This document shows positions 16,791-25,630 of a DNA stretch of 64,000 nucleotides, piece after piece. The position numbers and the translations under genes are program-made. This DNA is from an uncultured Alteromonadaceae bacterium (lineage in GTDB: Bacteria; Pseudomonadota; Gammaproteobacteria; Enterobacterales; Alteromonadaceae): NCBI GenBank assembly GCA_913056495.1, contig CAJXMO010000006.1, positions 62,001-126,000 on the forward strand, read 5' to 3'. How positions within the stretch are numbered: position 1 is the stretch's first letter; every line of letters starts with the position of its first letter. Below the pieces are notes generated by a model. That model saw only the letters and a list, made by a program, of their open reading frames with translations, was not told the DNA's origin and ran no database searches.

Positions 16791-17170
16791 TTGTCCTGCT
16801 GCAATGACTGGTTAGTGAGCATTATCTCAACTTTATCAAAGACTTCTTTTGATGATGAGCAGCTACTTAAGAACTCTTCTTCATTCAAAAAACTTTTCTC
16901 CGAATGCCCATCTGTATAAGTAATTTTTAAACTATAAGATGGGTAGCCATCCCAAGAATTTAATCCAAAAAAACTACACCAAACATACCCTATTTCTTCG
17001 GATAATAATTTAATTTCTTCGCTACTCAAAATTACTGGTGCATGAGGTTCTTTTTTATCAAGTGTATTCTTTTTAAAAACAATAAAATCAATGTCGTTTG
17101 AAAACCAAAGCTTTGGATAACCACCAAAAATTGCAAACCCGATAATTAAGACGAACAGTAATACTTTCAT
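16787..17170 (-). CDS. cassette-encoded exported or anchored protein, unknown
   Basis: A 127-residue protein with a hydrophobic N-terminus (MKVLLFVLIIGFAIFGGY) that could be a signal anchor, followed by a polar domain with two or three cysteines (WCSFFGLNSW, SSCSSS). No family recognised. An attC site with a good right box lies 5 bases upstream of the ATG, the spacing normal for integron cassettes. Confidence 0.62.
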   Translation of the reverse strand: MKVLLFVLIIGFAIFGGYPKLWFSNDIDFIVFKKNTLDKKEPHAPVILSSEEIKLLSEEIGYVWCSFFGLNSWDGYPSYSLKITYTDGHSEKSFLNEEEFLSSCSSSKEVFDKVEIMLTNQSLQQDK

Positions 17171-17175
17171 TTGCT

Positions 17176-17274
17176 CACCAACGCCCGCCTAATACGCTTT
17201 GCGCTGGCGGGCTTTTTGCGTGTTTGCTAAAAGCATGACAGCTTAGCAAAATTGATTTAAGGCGCTTGTTAGCT
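17176..17274 (-). other. integron attC site (VCR-like length)
   Basis: On the minus strand it starts AGCTAACAAGCGCC at the stop codon of the upstream cassette gene and ends AGGCGGGCGTTGGTG, just before the next start codon. The arms and the AACAA-x-CGCC ... GGCGGGCGTT ends closely resemble Vibrio cholerae repeat ends, and the length of about 99 bases lies in the long attC range. Confidence 0.72.
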
Positions 17275-17613
17275 GCTTAATTTATTGACTACAACTGAAA
17301 GCTCTTTGCCGCCAATATTTATGGTAGCTTCTTTACCTAGCTCAACAGATAAAGTTGGCGCTATACGCTCTCCACCTAATTTTAATTCGGTTGCTAAGTT
17401 TACAATTGAACCGTCGACTGGTGTCAAAGTAAGAGAAAAAATGTATAAGTCACCAACTGAAATAGATGCTTCTCCATTTGGGTTAACGACTAGAGTCGGT
17501 GATCCAATTAGTTTTTCATCATCATATAGTTTTGCGTTTATTGTAAAATTGTCATTTGCTTGAGCAGTTGTAACAAAGCCCAGTAAAGCAACTAATCCGA
17601 TTAATTTTTTCAT
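17269..17613 (-). CDS. cassette-encoded periplasmic protein, unknown
   Basis: A 114-residue protein with a typical signal peptide (MKKLIGLVALLGFVTTAQA). The mature part is rich in alternating hydrophobic residues, suggesting a small beta-sandwich (FTINAKLYDD ... ATINIGGKELSVVV). The start at 17613 is chosen because GGAGAT stands 5 bases upstream; a longer frame to 17664 runs into the attC-like region. Its stop lies in the left box of the downstream attC. No known family. Confidence 0.7.
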   Translation of the reverse strand: MKKLIGLVALLGFVTTAQANDNFTINAKLYDDEKLIGSPTLVVNPNGEASISVGDLYIFSLTLTPVDGSIVNLATELKLGGERIAPTLSVELGKEATINIGGKELSVVVNKLSS

Positions 17614-17649
17614 TTTTATCTCCGTATATTTAATGGTACTGCTTAAAGC

Positions 17650-17751
17650 ATTTTCCGCCACCATATGGTGGCGGAAAATGCTTGGCTAAAATTAGGCACG
17701 AAGTGACGCTAGCCAAACTTTTTGCGTCCCTTCATTATGGTTTTGTTATGC
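17650..17751 (-). other. attC-like site (degenerate)
   Basis: The left box on the minus strand is GCATAACAAAACC. Inside are the TTGGCTAGCG ... TTTTAGCCAAG pair and a perfect 15-base palindromic arm (GCATTTTCCGCCACC / GGTGGCGGAAAATGC). The right GTTRRRY box is not recognisable. It lies exactly between two cassette genes. Confidence 0.45.
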
Positions 17752-17758
17752 GTAGACC

Positions 17759-18031
17759 TTAATTACTGGCCACACTCCATCGATGTGTACCTGCTTCATC
17801 CTTCACACAAGTCATTATAATACCTTCGGGATCTTCTATAACCTCAATTCCTTGAGCAGTTGAAATAGCCTGTTCAGATTTTTTCTTAGCCCCTGTAGAG
17901 TATTCTTTACCTTTATAGATACAGAAATTACTGCTCTCCGTAGTGATATTATTAATTTCCTGGTTTGTACTTGAACATGCTGATAGAAGCAAAGGTATTG
18001 CGAGCATCCAAGTTTTAGATATTTTATTCAT
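17759..18031 (-). CDS. small lipoprotein, DUF1496-like (cassette-encoded)
   Basis: A 90-residue protein with a lipoprotein signal ending in LLSAC (Cys about 19). The mature part has CIYKGKEYSTGA near 37-48 and a second Cys in MTCVKDEAG, with a Trp near the end. The C-x-Y-x-G-x-x-YS-x-GA pattern resembles DUF1496. GGAGGAAGATT before the ATG is a strong ribosome binding site. It is probably periplasmic and membrane-attached, with the two cysteines able to form a disulphide. Function unknown. Confidence 0.68.
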   Translation of the reverse strand: MNKISKTWMLAIPLLLSACSSTNQEINNITTESSNFCIYKGKEYSTGAKKKSEQAISTAQGIEVIEDPEGIIMTCVKDEAGTHRWSVASN

Positions 18032-18071
18032 AATCTTCCTCCTTGATTGTTAATTAGAAAGTTTAATTGAC

Positions 18072-18131
18072 GCATAACGCTTTAGTATTCATGCACACGT
18101 AGTTTGTGTGTAAATGAATCATTTGTTGAAC
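18072..18131 (-). other. integron attC site
   Basis: The minus strand reads GTTCAAC, then an arm TTCATTTACACAC, a spacer AAACTAC, a complementary GTGTGCATGAA with one bulge, and GTTATGC. The left box fits RYYYAAC exactly and the right box fits GTTRRRY with one mismatch. Length is 60 bases. It ends 41 bases before the next cassette start. Confidence 0.8.
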
Positions 18132-18889
18132 GGGCAAACAACACTGTTTTCTGGTTTGATTTATGCTTTAATGAATAAGTGTGAAATTTGCTTTTTAAGC
18201 TCAGTTGGCATGGCAGGTTATTTCCCTTTTATTGGCATTTCATCAATCCATTTAGCTGTGTTATGCGCCTGTATTAACGGTAATTTAAGCCAATTTAGCC
18301 ATTTTTTGCAACTTTATTTTCCATACACGCAGCAAGGCTTGACCCAACTCAACGGGCTGTATTCGTTTATTGATTTTATTGCCTTAAAATTTTCAGCCGG
18401 CTAATGCTGGCTCCGTTAACTTCCGGCCTGGCAATAAAATACTCACCAGCTTCAACTCACCTGCTTTAACTCACCTGCCTGACACACTGTGCACGGCCAA
18501 TGCATTTCTTTGTCTGCCTTTGGTTTTACTGTGCTGGTTTTGTCTGTTTTTCATTGTGCTTTAATTAGCTTCACTTTACGCTTTCGGCACGCATTCGCTA
18601 AAAAACCATAGTGGCGTATTCGCATTAAGCCTTTCGACAGTATGTGTTGCAAATACCGCCGGATAAACTCATCCGTTTTAAGTGTCATCACTTTGTTTTG
18701 GTTATTATCCCGGTAGTCTTTGTATTTAAAGTTCACTGAGTGGCTTGTATGTTTAACTATTCTTGATTCTGACATCATGCCTTTTCGGGTATATCTCGCC
18801 ATATAGCTCAGTAATTGCTGGCTATGGCTTAAGCAGGGTTTGGCGCTAATGGCGTAACCAGCCCATTTTCTAGACTTTGAGCCTAACAC
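18132..18889 (-). mobile_element. IS91-family remnant (3' part, abutting GTTC of attC)
   Basis: It contains the C-terminal third of an IS91-family transposase and about 420 bases of non-coding right end. That right end stops exactly before GTTC of the attC left box (GTTCAAC) on the minus strand. IS91 elements insert with their origin end next to GTTC or CTTG, so the boundary fits a real insertion. The 5' two thirds are missing. Confidence 0.65.
18551..18889 (-). pseudogene. IS91-family transposase, C-terminal fragment
   Basis: 112 residues with the relaxase tyrosine region LLSYMARYTRKGMMS, FKYKDYRDNN and the conserved FIRRYLQHILSKGLMRIRHY segment, followed by GFLANACRKRK. The zinc finger and HUH histidines are absent. 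It is a different lineage from the transposase at 12701: the two share little beyond family motifs. Confidence 0.82.
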
Positions 18890-18978
18890 AGGATATCACA
18901 ATAAAAAACGGAGCAGCTATTACCCTGCCCCGCCTTTAACGGTGATATTTTTACGACAATTAAAGTAAAACCTTTCGC

Positions 18979-20937
18979 TTATTTCGCGTTTATAAGCGCT
19001 TCTATTTTATCCCAGTTAACCAATTTAAAGTTTTGTGGTTGAGCCGGCATTACGTTACGCCCATCCTGTACCACTAATAATCCATTTGGATATTGAGGCC
19101 CTAAATATGCTGAGGTTACGGCCAATCCATCGGTTTCTGATGCGCCGTCTATGCCATTCGCCGGATCTGCACCCACCGAAAACTGTACCAGTGGTTTTTC
19201 AGTTTTTAATGAAAACACCACATACGAGTCATTACCCTGGCTGGATACAACCAAATATTTTTCATTTTTACCATGGTAAATTGACATGCCTTCCAAGTCA
19301 TCAAATATCACTTTTTGGTCATTTTTATACACTAAAGTAGGTTGAATCCCGCCATTTTCTTCCGCTGAAATTTTCCAAAGCCCGTAACCTTCTTCTCCTA
19401 AATATAAAGTTTGCGTATCGGCATCAGCTACACAGCCTTCCGGCTGGGAGTTAACTTTAAATTCGCGTACTAATTTACCGGTTATTTTTTCACCCGAAAA
19501 ATCAACTAAATACTGATGGAATACACCACTTTCGTCATTGATAAATACATAGTGGTTATGAGTTTCAGGCGATTTGTATGTACACAATCCATACACATCC
19601 GGCAAGCTGGTTGGCAAATCAGCTAAAGCCGATACCTGTCCATTTTGGCTGATTTTGTAAAGTGAAATTGTATTAAAACTTCGGTTACTCGCCGCGGCAA
19701 TATCAAACTGCTCACCTTTAAATGTGGCTCCATAACTAATATCAACATTATTCACTCGTCCAGAATCAATACTGGTTTGGGTGTTACCCTGAAGGTCATA
19801 AACATATAACCCATAACGTTTATCTGTGCCTAAAATCAGACTCGCTTCAGGATTGTTTGGATTAACCCAAATTTCCGGATCATCTGCAGCATCACCAAAG
19901 CGAGCTACCGGTTGGGTTTGGGCATCAGCGGTAATTTCAGTAATTGCATTTTTTGTCAATTCACGCGCTTTTAACTTCAATGGAACCGCTGTGGTTTGAT
20001 AGCTCATGCTTTCATCATCGTATAACGCAAGTAAAACTTTGTTTTGCGATAAAACTTTAGCACTAACGCTTTCATTAGCGATACCATCCGCAAACTTAAA
20101 TTCTTGCATTGCCCATTTTGCTGATTCAGACGCTGGTATCTGATAGTGCTGCACCGCTGAAATTTCTGGCAATGCGACCAATAGGCTACCATCAGCAAGC
20201 AAGCTGATATCTTTTATTTCACCTTCCAGTTGACCAAATGGCTTTTGCAATGCGATGGCTTTACGTGATAAATCACGTTCCGGATTAACCGAATACTGCC
20301 AAACACCTGTCATTTCTTCTGCAATGTAAAGCTGCGCAGTTTGATCATCCACAGCACAAGCCGAGCTCTCAGGTGGTGCAGAAAATTGACGAATTAAATA
20401 ATTCACCACCTGCTCTGAATTGGCCTGATAGACCATACGCTGCTCAACTGTATTTTGAGCGGTTAAAATAAACGCATAAATATCCTGAGTTTTAGCAGAC
20501 TGATATAAGCAAACATTATTAATGGACGCTTTCTCTAATTTGATACTGGCTGACAGTTCGAACTCGCTCGCAGCTTGTTTAGCAGACTTACGGAACAAGT
20601 TAACCTGGCCTTGCTCTTTCTCTATACTGGCAATTAAATATTGCGCTTTTCCCAGCGGGCGAACATCCAGTCCTTCATAGTTACCACTGTGCTGAGCCAT
20701 GATTTGACCATCTGAATTCAGTAACATAACGCCATAGTTTTCGCTGTTTGCAACCCAGAATTTATCACCAAAAGGCATTACTTTATGACCATTTAGTTTT
20801 TCTTTAGCAAGCAAGACAGTGCTTGAATGGCGAGTTTTATGAGCTGTTGTTTGTGTGTCTGTATTTTGGGTACTACCACAGGCCGACAAGCCTGATACCA
20901 ATGCCGTAATCAGCATTGAATACTTAAATAAATTCAT
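18979..20937 (-). CDS. two-domain beta-propeller phytase lipoprotein
   Basis: A 652-residue lipoprotein (signal ending in LSAC, Cys about 20). Residues 35-330 form a divergent first propeller and residues 335-650 a well-conserved 3-phytase propeller. Hallmarks of the second domain are DDPEIWVNPNNPEASLILGT near 352, YGLYVYDLQG, NNVDISYG, QPEGCVAD, GEEGYGLW and DDLEGMSIY. The acidic residues of these blocks bind Ca2+ and substrate in known enzymes. It releases phosphate from phytate. Double-propeller phytases are known in marine gammaproteobacteria, where the weaker domain assists the active one. It lies 60 bases downstream of a phosphatase gene in the same direction. Confidence 0.9.
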   Translation of the reverse strand: MNLFKYSMLITALVSGLSACGSTQNTDTQTTAHKTRHSSTVLLAKEKLNGHKVMPFGDKFWVANSENYGVMLLNSDGQIMAQHSGNYEGLDVRPLGKAQYLIASIEKEQGQVNLFRKSAKQAASEFELSASIKLEKASINNVCLYQSAKTQDIYAFILTAQNTVEQRMVYQANSEQVVNYLIRQFSAPPESSACAVDDQTAQLYIAEEMTGVWQYSVNPERDLSRKAIALQKPFGQLEGEIKDISLLADGSLLVALPEISAVQHYQIPASESAKWAMQEFKFADGIANESVSAKVLSQNKVLLALYDDESMSYQTTAVPLKLKARELTKNAITEITADAQTQPVARFGDAADDPEIWVNPNNPEASLILGTDKRYGLYVYDLQGNTQTSIDSGRVNNVDISYGATFKGEQFDIAAASNRSFNTISLYKISQNGQVSALADLPTSLPDVYGLCTYKSPETHNHYVFINDESGVFHQYLVDFSGEKITGKLVREFKVNSQPEGCVADADTQTLYLGEEGYGLWKISAEENGGIQPTLVYKNDQKVIFDDLEGMSIYHGKNEKYLVVSSQGNDSYVVFSLKTEKPLVQFSVGADPANGIDGASETDGLAVTSAYLGPQYPNGLLVVQDGRNVMPAQPQNFKLVNWDKIEALINAK

Positions 20938-20997
20938 TAATGACTAACCTTCATTTTACTTTTAACGGGCTAAACCGAGTTGCTGACTCAATAGCCT

Positions 20998-21969
20998 CTA
21001 TTTAATAATTCGGGTGTGATAAATCAGTTTGCCTTTTGCGGTCACCATTTGGATCAATATTTGATTTTGAGTCACGGTTAACGCAGTTACGCCAGCCTGA
21101 GCTTCGGCAAATTCGGTAAATTCGCGTGTTTTGACATCTCTGACCGCACTGCCGGCACCCGAGATAAAATGCTGTACAGATTTGCCTTTAATTTTATTGT
21201 GCTGCAAATCGTGCTCATGTCCGGCAAAATAAGCGTCTACCTTATATTTTTCTAAAATGGGCTCCAGCTTCTGTCTTACTGAATCCGTTTTGCCATAACG
21301 CTTACCGCTGCTGTACATAGGGTGATGGCCAACCACTATTTTCCATTTAGCCTGACTGCCTGACAGTTGCGTATTCAACCATTCAAGTTGCGGCTCAATT
21401 AGTTGAGAACGAACATTGGCATATTTAGCTTCATGCTGATATTTGGCTTCAAACGGGTTGGTATCTAAAAATACAATCAATAGTTGTTCATCAGATTCCG
21501 GTAGCTGAAAGGTTTTTGAGTAGTAACGGGCCGGCATATTCCAGCGTTTACTGACCTGGCTATAATCAATTTGAGCCTGAACATTCCCGCGGTAGTCATG
21601 ATTACCCAGTACCAGATACCAGGGTTCAAACAAGTGCGGGCCGGTGTAAATTGCTTCAAAAGATGACTTTAAATAAGGGTCACTCACACTGGCGATGCCA
21701 TCAGGATAAAAGTTATCACCGGCAGAAATAATAAAATCTCCGTCCAGCCAATACATTAAATTATCCATTTGTTCAGCCACGTCTTTTTGCTGAAAATGAC
21801 CATTGCGTCCCCAGTCACCTACCACTAAAAAGTTAATGGCATCGTCGGTAATTGTCAGGTTTTCAACCGGGCGCTGCTGATACCAGTGTTCATCTTTGTA
21901 CAGCGCGGCGTGCGCTGTACAAAGTAAAACAAACTGAAGTAGCACTAAGCTTGTTTTAATTAACCTCAT
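20998..21969 (-). CDS. exported purple-acid-phosphatase-like metallophosphoesterase
   Basis: A 323-residue protein with a signal peptide (about 1-21). The five dimetal phosphoesterase motifs are in order: GDWGRNG (about 52), GDNFYPDG (about 85), LGNHDYRG (about 121), VGHHPMYS (about 215) and FAGHEHDLQH (about 250). The layout resembles tartrate-resistant acid phosphatases. Its ATG overlaps the stop of the upstream TonB-dependent receptor by one base (TAATG), so translation is coupled. It would strip phosphate from esters, probably phytate breakdown products, in the periplasm or at the surface. Confidence 0.9.
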   Translation of the reverse strand: MRLIKTSLVLLQFVLLCTAHAALYKDEHWYQQRPVENLTITDDAINFLVVGDWGRNGHFQQKDVAEQMDNLMYWLDGDFIISAGDNFYPDGIASVSDPYLKSSFEAIYTGPHLFEPWYLVLGNHDYRGNVQAQIDYSQVSKRWNMPARYYSKTFQLPESDEQLLIVFLDTNPFEAKYQHEAKYANVRSQLIEPQLEWLNTQLSGSQAKWKIVVGHHPMYSSGKRYGKTDSVRQKLEPILEKYKVDAYFAGHEHDLQHNKIKGKSVQHFISGAGSAVRDVKTREFTEFAEAQAGVTALTVTQNQILIQMVTAKGKLIYHTRIIK

Positions 21970-24665
21970 TAGAATGATGTCCAGCTAAAGCCTAACTCAA
22001 AAGTACGGCCGTAGGTTTCATACTGTGCATTGGTATTTTTGTTATCAAAATAATGATACATAGGCTCATCATTTAAATTAACTGCATTAAAATACACATG
22101 AGTTTGTTGGTTGATGTAGTATTTAGCGGTGAAATCAAACTGGGTGTGTGCGTCTTCATATCGCAGCATACCGTCATCAATTTCCTCTAAATTTTTGCTT
22201 TTATAAACGCTGGTTAAGCGCAGGCTTAATAAGTCGCTTTCATAACCTAAGGTAAAGTTAGCAGTGGTATCTGACTGATTAGGCAATTGGGTTTCAAACA
22301 CCTCACCATCGACAATGGTTGTCGCTTCCGAGTCGGTTAAGGTTGCATTAGCAGCCATTAATAACCCAGAGTCAAAGCTTTTTACCCAAGCCAGTTCAAT
22401 CCCGTCTAAGGTTGCACTTTCACCGTTTACCGGCTGGAATACTTCGTCATATTCTACCCAGTCACCACTGCCCGCTACGTCAGTGATAATCACAAAGTTA
22501 TCAATTTCTTTGTGGAAATAACCTGCTGATAATACCCCAATATGGCCCGGATAATATTCAATGGATAAATCAAAGTTATCCGAAAAGTAAGGTTTTAACT
22601 CTGGGTTGCCAGCTTCCGCTTCACGCTCAGTTTCAAATACGCCATCGTCTTCTTCGGTTTTGCTTTCAATAATCTGAAACGCAGCCACATCTTCAAACTT
22701 AGGTCGAGCCAGAGTTTGAGTATAAGCGGCACGTGCAATAATTTTATCCGATACCTGATATTTTACGTTTACGCTGGGTAATACTTTGCTGTAGTCACGC
22801 TCGCCTGTCCATGGGGTTGTATCTACATATTCTTCATCGGCTTGCTCATCTTCAATCACTTCAACGCGTTGACCATGAGTTGAAAAATCAGTTTGTTCGT
22901 AACGTAAACCTGCAACAACCCCAAGCTGACCAATATCAAATTTGGCCATCGCATACGCCGCAAAAATATCTTCGTTTATCACAAAAGAGGCGCCTTGTGA
23001 TTCTGCCTGTGAATCTAAATCGGCAATATCCAAATTCGCTTTTGACCCTGCATAATGCTTAGCCAAAGCACTTCGGTTTAAACCCGGACCAAAATCGCCT
23101 AAGCTCCAGTCCATATCTGATACTGCAAATTCAGCAGCATTAAAATTATCAAACGCATCACCACCGTCATAAATAATAATGTTGGCATCCGATGACTTTT
23201 CGCGTTGACGGTATTTAGTACCTACTTTAAATTCAACCAGTTGGCCGTTAATTTCAGCATTTTTGGTTAAATCAATTTTAAAGCTGGTTTCTTCATCTTT
23301 TGCACTTTCAGATTCATCTGAAATTTCATCCAACTCATAGTTAGCCAGGTCTTTAACCTCTGGTGCTTGTTCAACCATTGGCTTTTGACCCATCATGTCG
23401 CTGCTAATACCCAGTTCTTCAGCCACTATGGTGTAGTACAAAGCATTCGGATTTTCTTCGGTTGATTTTGAATAGCCCAACTGGTATTCCAACTTCCAGC
23501 TATTCAGTAAATGCTCAGCACCTGCGGTGATTGAAGTAATTTCCTGAGTTTCTTCTCTGTCTTTGGTCGCACGTTCAATTTCAGTTTCATCATCAAACGT
23601 AAAAGTATTGCTTAGCCTGAACTCATTATCTGAAAATTCACTATATAAAGTACGGATATAATATTGGTTGTTAAAGTCCGGGCGATAGTCAAAATTTACC
23701 GCAGCACCGGTGCGCTCACGGGTAATATCGTAAAATCTTTGTTCGACTTCATCATCGCCGTTTGACTCAATATTGTCTGAGCCAAAATTACGCTCTGAAT
23801 ACGATAGTGCCGCGGCAATAGCAAAAGTATCGTCGAAGCTGTCGGTAAAACTGGCCGACAATTTAGGACTGGTTTCGTCTCTAAGTTGGTTTTGTGAAAT
23901 CTGGCCGGAAAAAGACATGGTTTGCACCGGTCGGTCAAAACCACTTAAGCTTTTAACAGCGATAGAGCCACCAATTGCATCGGCATCCATATCAGGCGTA
24001 ACGGTTTTAGACACCTCTAAACCACCTACCAGTTGAGATGGGATCACATCCAGCGCGACTGAGCGCACGCCCGCTTCCGGCGATGGCACATTTAAGCCAT
24101 TAATGGTGACGTTATTCAGGTTTGGATCTATGCCGCGAATACCGACAAACCGGCCTTCACCCTGATCTCGCTCAATAAACATACCAGGCAGTCGTTGTAA
24201 GGCTTCTGATACGTTTTGATCCGGAAATTGACCAATCGCATCTGCTGATACAATCGATTTGATGCTGTCAGCATTTTTTTGCATGTTTAATGCACCGGCC
24301 TGACCTGAACGTTGCGCGCTGACTATCATATGCTCAATAGTCAGTGGCTCACCTAAAAATAGATCTTGCTCTACCACACCGGATTCATTCACGCTGACTG
24401 AATAAGTTTTAGTAGGTTCACCCAAGTACTCAACTTTTAACGTGTAATTGCCTGCAGGCAAATTATCAAAACGATACTGCCCGGATAAATTAGTTACCAC
24501 AGAGCGATTCAGCTCAACCAGGCTAACTTTAGCGCCCTTAAATATTTTTTGTTGATTTTGGTCTGATACTTTACCCACGATATCACCGGCAAAAGCGGTT
24601 GGTGTGAGCATAGCGGCTGCGCATAATACAGCCAGCTTATTCAGTTTAAACGAAGCCATTTTCAT
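21969..24665 (-). CDS. TonB-dependent receptor with carboxypeptidase-regulatory-like domain (phytate locus)
   Basis: An 898-residue outer-membrane receptor. Signal peptide is about 1-26, and residues 27-105 form a CarboxypepD_reg-like domain (VGKVSDQNQQKIFKGAKVSL). The plug domain follows (about 130-240, with FPDQNVSEALQRLPGM and IRGIDPNLNNVTINGL), then a 22-strand barrel ending in a terminal Phe. The start at 24665 has AAGGATAC upstream. Phosphatase and phytase genes follow in one transcript, so it is expected to import phytate, inositol phosphates or a phosphorylated metal chelate. The imported molecule is inference. Confidence 0.9.
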   Translation of the reverse strand: MKMASFKLNKLAVLCAAAMLTPTAFAGDIVGKVSDQNQQKIFKGAKVSLVELNRSVVTNLSGQYRFDNLPAGNYTLKVEYLGEPTKTYSVSVNESGVVEQDLFLGEPLTIEHMIVSAQRSGQAGALNMQKNADSIKSIVSADAIGQFPDQNVSEALQRLPGMFIERDQGEGRFVGIRGIDPNLNNVTINGLNVPSPEAGVRSVALDVIPSQLVGGLEVSKTVTPDMDADAIGGSIAVKSLSGFDRPVQTMSFSGQISQNQLRDETSPKLSASFTDSFDDTFAIAAALSYSERNFGSDNIESNGDDEVEQRFYDITRERTGAAVNFDYRPDFNNQYYIRTLYSEFSDNEFRLSNTFTFDDETEIERATKDREETQEITSITAGAEHLLNSWKLEYQLGYSKSTEENPNALYYTIVAEELGISSDMMGQKPMVEQAPEVKDLANYELDEISDESESAKDEETSFKIDLTKNAEINGQLVEFKVGTKYRQREKSSDANIIIYDGGDAFDNFNAAEFAVSDMDWSLGDFGPGLNRSALAKHYAGSKANLDIADLDSQAESQGASFVINEDIFAAYAMAKFDIGQLGVVAGLRYEQTDFSTHGQRVEVIEDEQADEEYVDTTPWTGERDYSKVLPSVNVKYQVSDKIIARAAYTQTLARPKFEDVAAFQIIESKTEEDDGVFETEREAEAGNPELKPYFSDNFDLSIEYYPGHIGVLSAGYFHKEIDNFVIITDVAGSGDWVEYDEVFQPVNGESATLDGIELAWVKSFDSGLLMAANATLTDSEATTIVDGEVFETQLPNQSDTTANFTLGYESDLLSLRLTSVYKSKNLEEIDDGMLRYEDAHTQFDFTAKYYINQQTHVYFNAVNLNDEPMYHYFDNKNTNAQYETYGRTFELGFSWTSF

Positions 24666-24966
24666 TGTTTGTATCCTTGAAGTTTTATAATTAAATACTT
24701 GTTTAACGCGTTTGAACGCATTAAACGGATACAGCTTCTGTTTTGCTATTAAACTTTTGTGACATCAAGCCTTTTTACGCCAAACCAATTAATAAAATGT
24801 ACACTATTTGGTCAGTTTGAGCTAATTCGACCCCAACTAATTATTCAATATAATCATAAACTTAAATAAATAAACAAAGCGATATATCTAGCTTTTCATT
24901 GTTAAAATCATAAAAACACACAAGTCACTGAGCCAAATTGACCCCGGTTCTACAAGCAGATGTTTT

Positions 24967-24984
24967 ATGACATTTTTAAGACAT
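24967..24984 (-). promoter_or_regulatory. PhoB-box-like direct repeat
   Basis: On the minus strand this reads ATGTCTT-AAAA-ATGTCAT: two 7-base direct repeats with a 4-base A-rich spacer, the layout of the PhoB site (CTGTCAT-AWAW-CTGTCAC). It lies 302 bases upstream of the phytate-locus receptor start, farther than usual. Pho control of a phytase operon makes biological sense. A single half-site pair, so moderate support. Confidence 0.42.
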
Positions 24985-25066
24985 TTTGAGCCTCGTAGAT
25001 TTTAGTTTTGATTAAAATGAAACCAATTAAAATCCGGCTGGATGAAGCATATTTGTTGGGAACTTT

Positions 25067-25559
25067 TCGGCCTAAAGACCGACCTACATTCCCGTTATTC
25101 CCGCGCAGGCGTAATGCTGTTCGTTCAAGGTTTTTTACTGGTTCCCACGCTCTGCGTGGTAACTCTATGTTTAGGACAATAGTGTTCTACTCGGGATAAC
25201 GGTGTTCTACGTAGGGATAATGAATACACACATATGGCAGAGCTTAGGTGACAATGTAGGTCGGGCTTCAGCCCGATTAAAACCTAAATTGCCTGAATAA
25301 TGAATGTTTGATGACACTTTTCGGCCTAAAGGCCGACCTACATTTCCGTTATTTCCGTCATTCCCGCGTAGGCGGGAATCCATAGTTGGGTCAGATTACT
25401 GCTTCCCACGCGCTACGTGGCCACCCTATGTTTAACTATCCTTCACCTCAAATAGAGACTTTTGGCCTAAAGGCCGACCTACATTTCCGCTGTCGAGGGG
25501 ATAATGAATAAACATATATGGCAGAGCAAAGGGGACAATGTAGATCGGGCTTCAGCCCG
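25067..25559. repeat. compound palindromic repeat cluster (REP/BIME-like)
   Basis: This non-coding stretch holds three copies of TYGGCCTAAAGRCCGACCTACA (25067-25088, 25321-25342, 25462-25483). It also has two of TGTAGRTCGGGCTTCAGCCCG (25255-25275, 25539-25559) and one CATTCCCGCGTAGGCGGGAATC (25359-25380). Two larger units repeat in direct order: a segment with GATAATGAATA, ACATATATGGCAGAGC and the GTAGGTCGGG palindrome at about 25216-25275 and 25499-25559, each preceded by TTCCCACGC-CTGCGTGG-type sequence. The GTAG-starting palindromes are typical of REP sequences mobilised by RAYT proteins. No gene is present; the 62-residue open frame at 25008 lies in repeats. Confidence 0.75.
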
Positions 25560-25630
25560 TTAAGTGCCTTGATTTACAGAACGACAATCCGGGCTATAAG
25601 CGGTTTTAAAAATAAATACAATACAAAAGA

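Noticed and set aside
18114..18404. Plus-strand 96-codon open frame
   Set aside because: It overlaps the attC site and the non-coding right end of the IS91 remnant, has no ribosome binding site and shows low-complexity hydrophobic composition.
25008..25199. Plus-strand 63-codon frame
   Set aside because: It is made of palindromic repeat sequence and is not a gene.
25067..25559. CRISPR array
   Set aside because: Repeats are palindromes of several kinds at irregular spacing without uniform spacers, and no cas gene is present.
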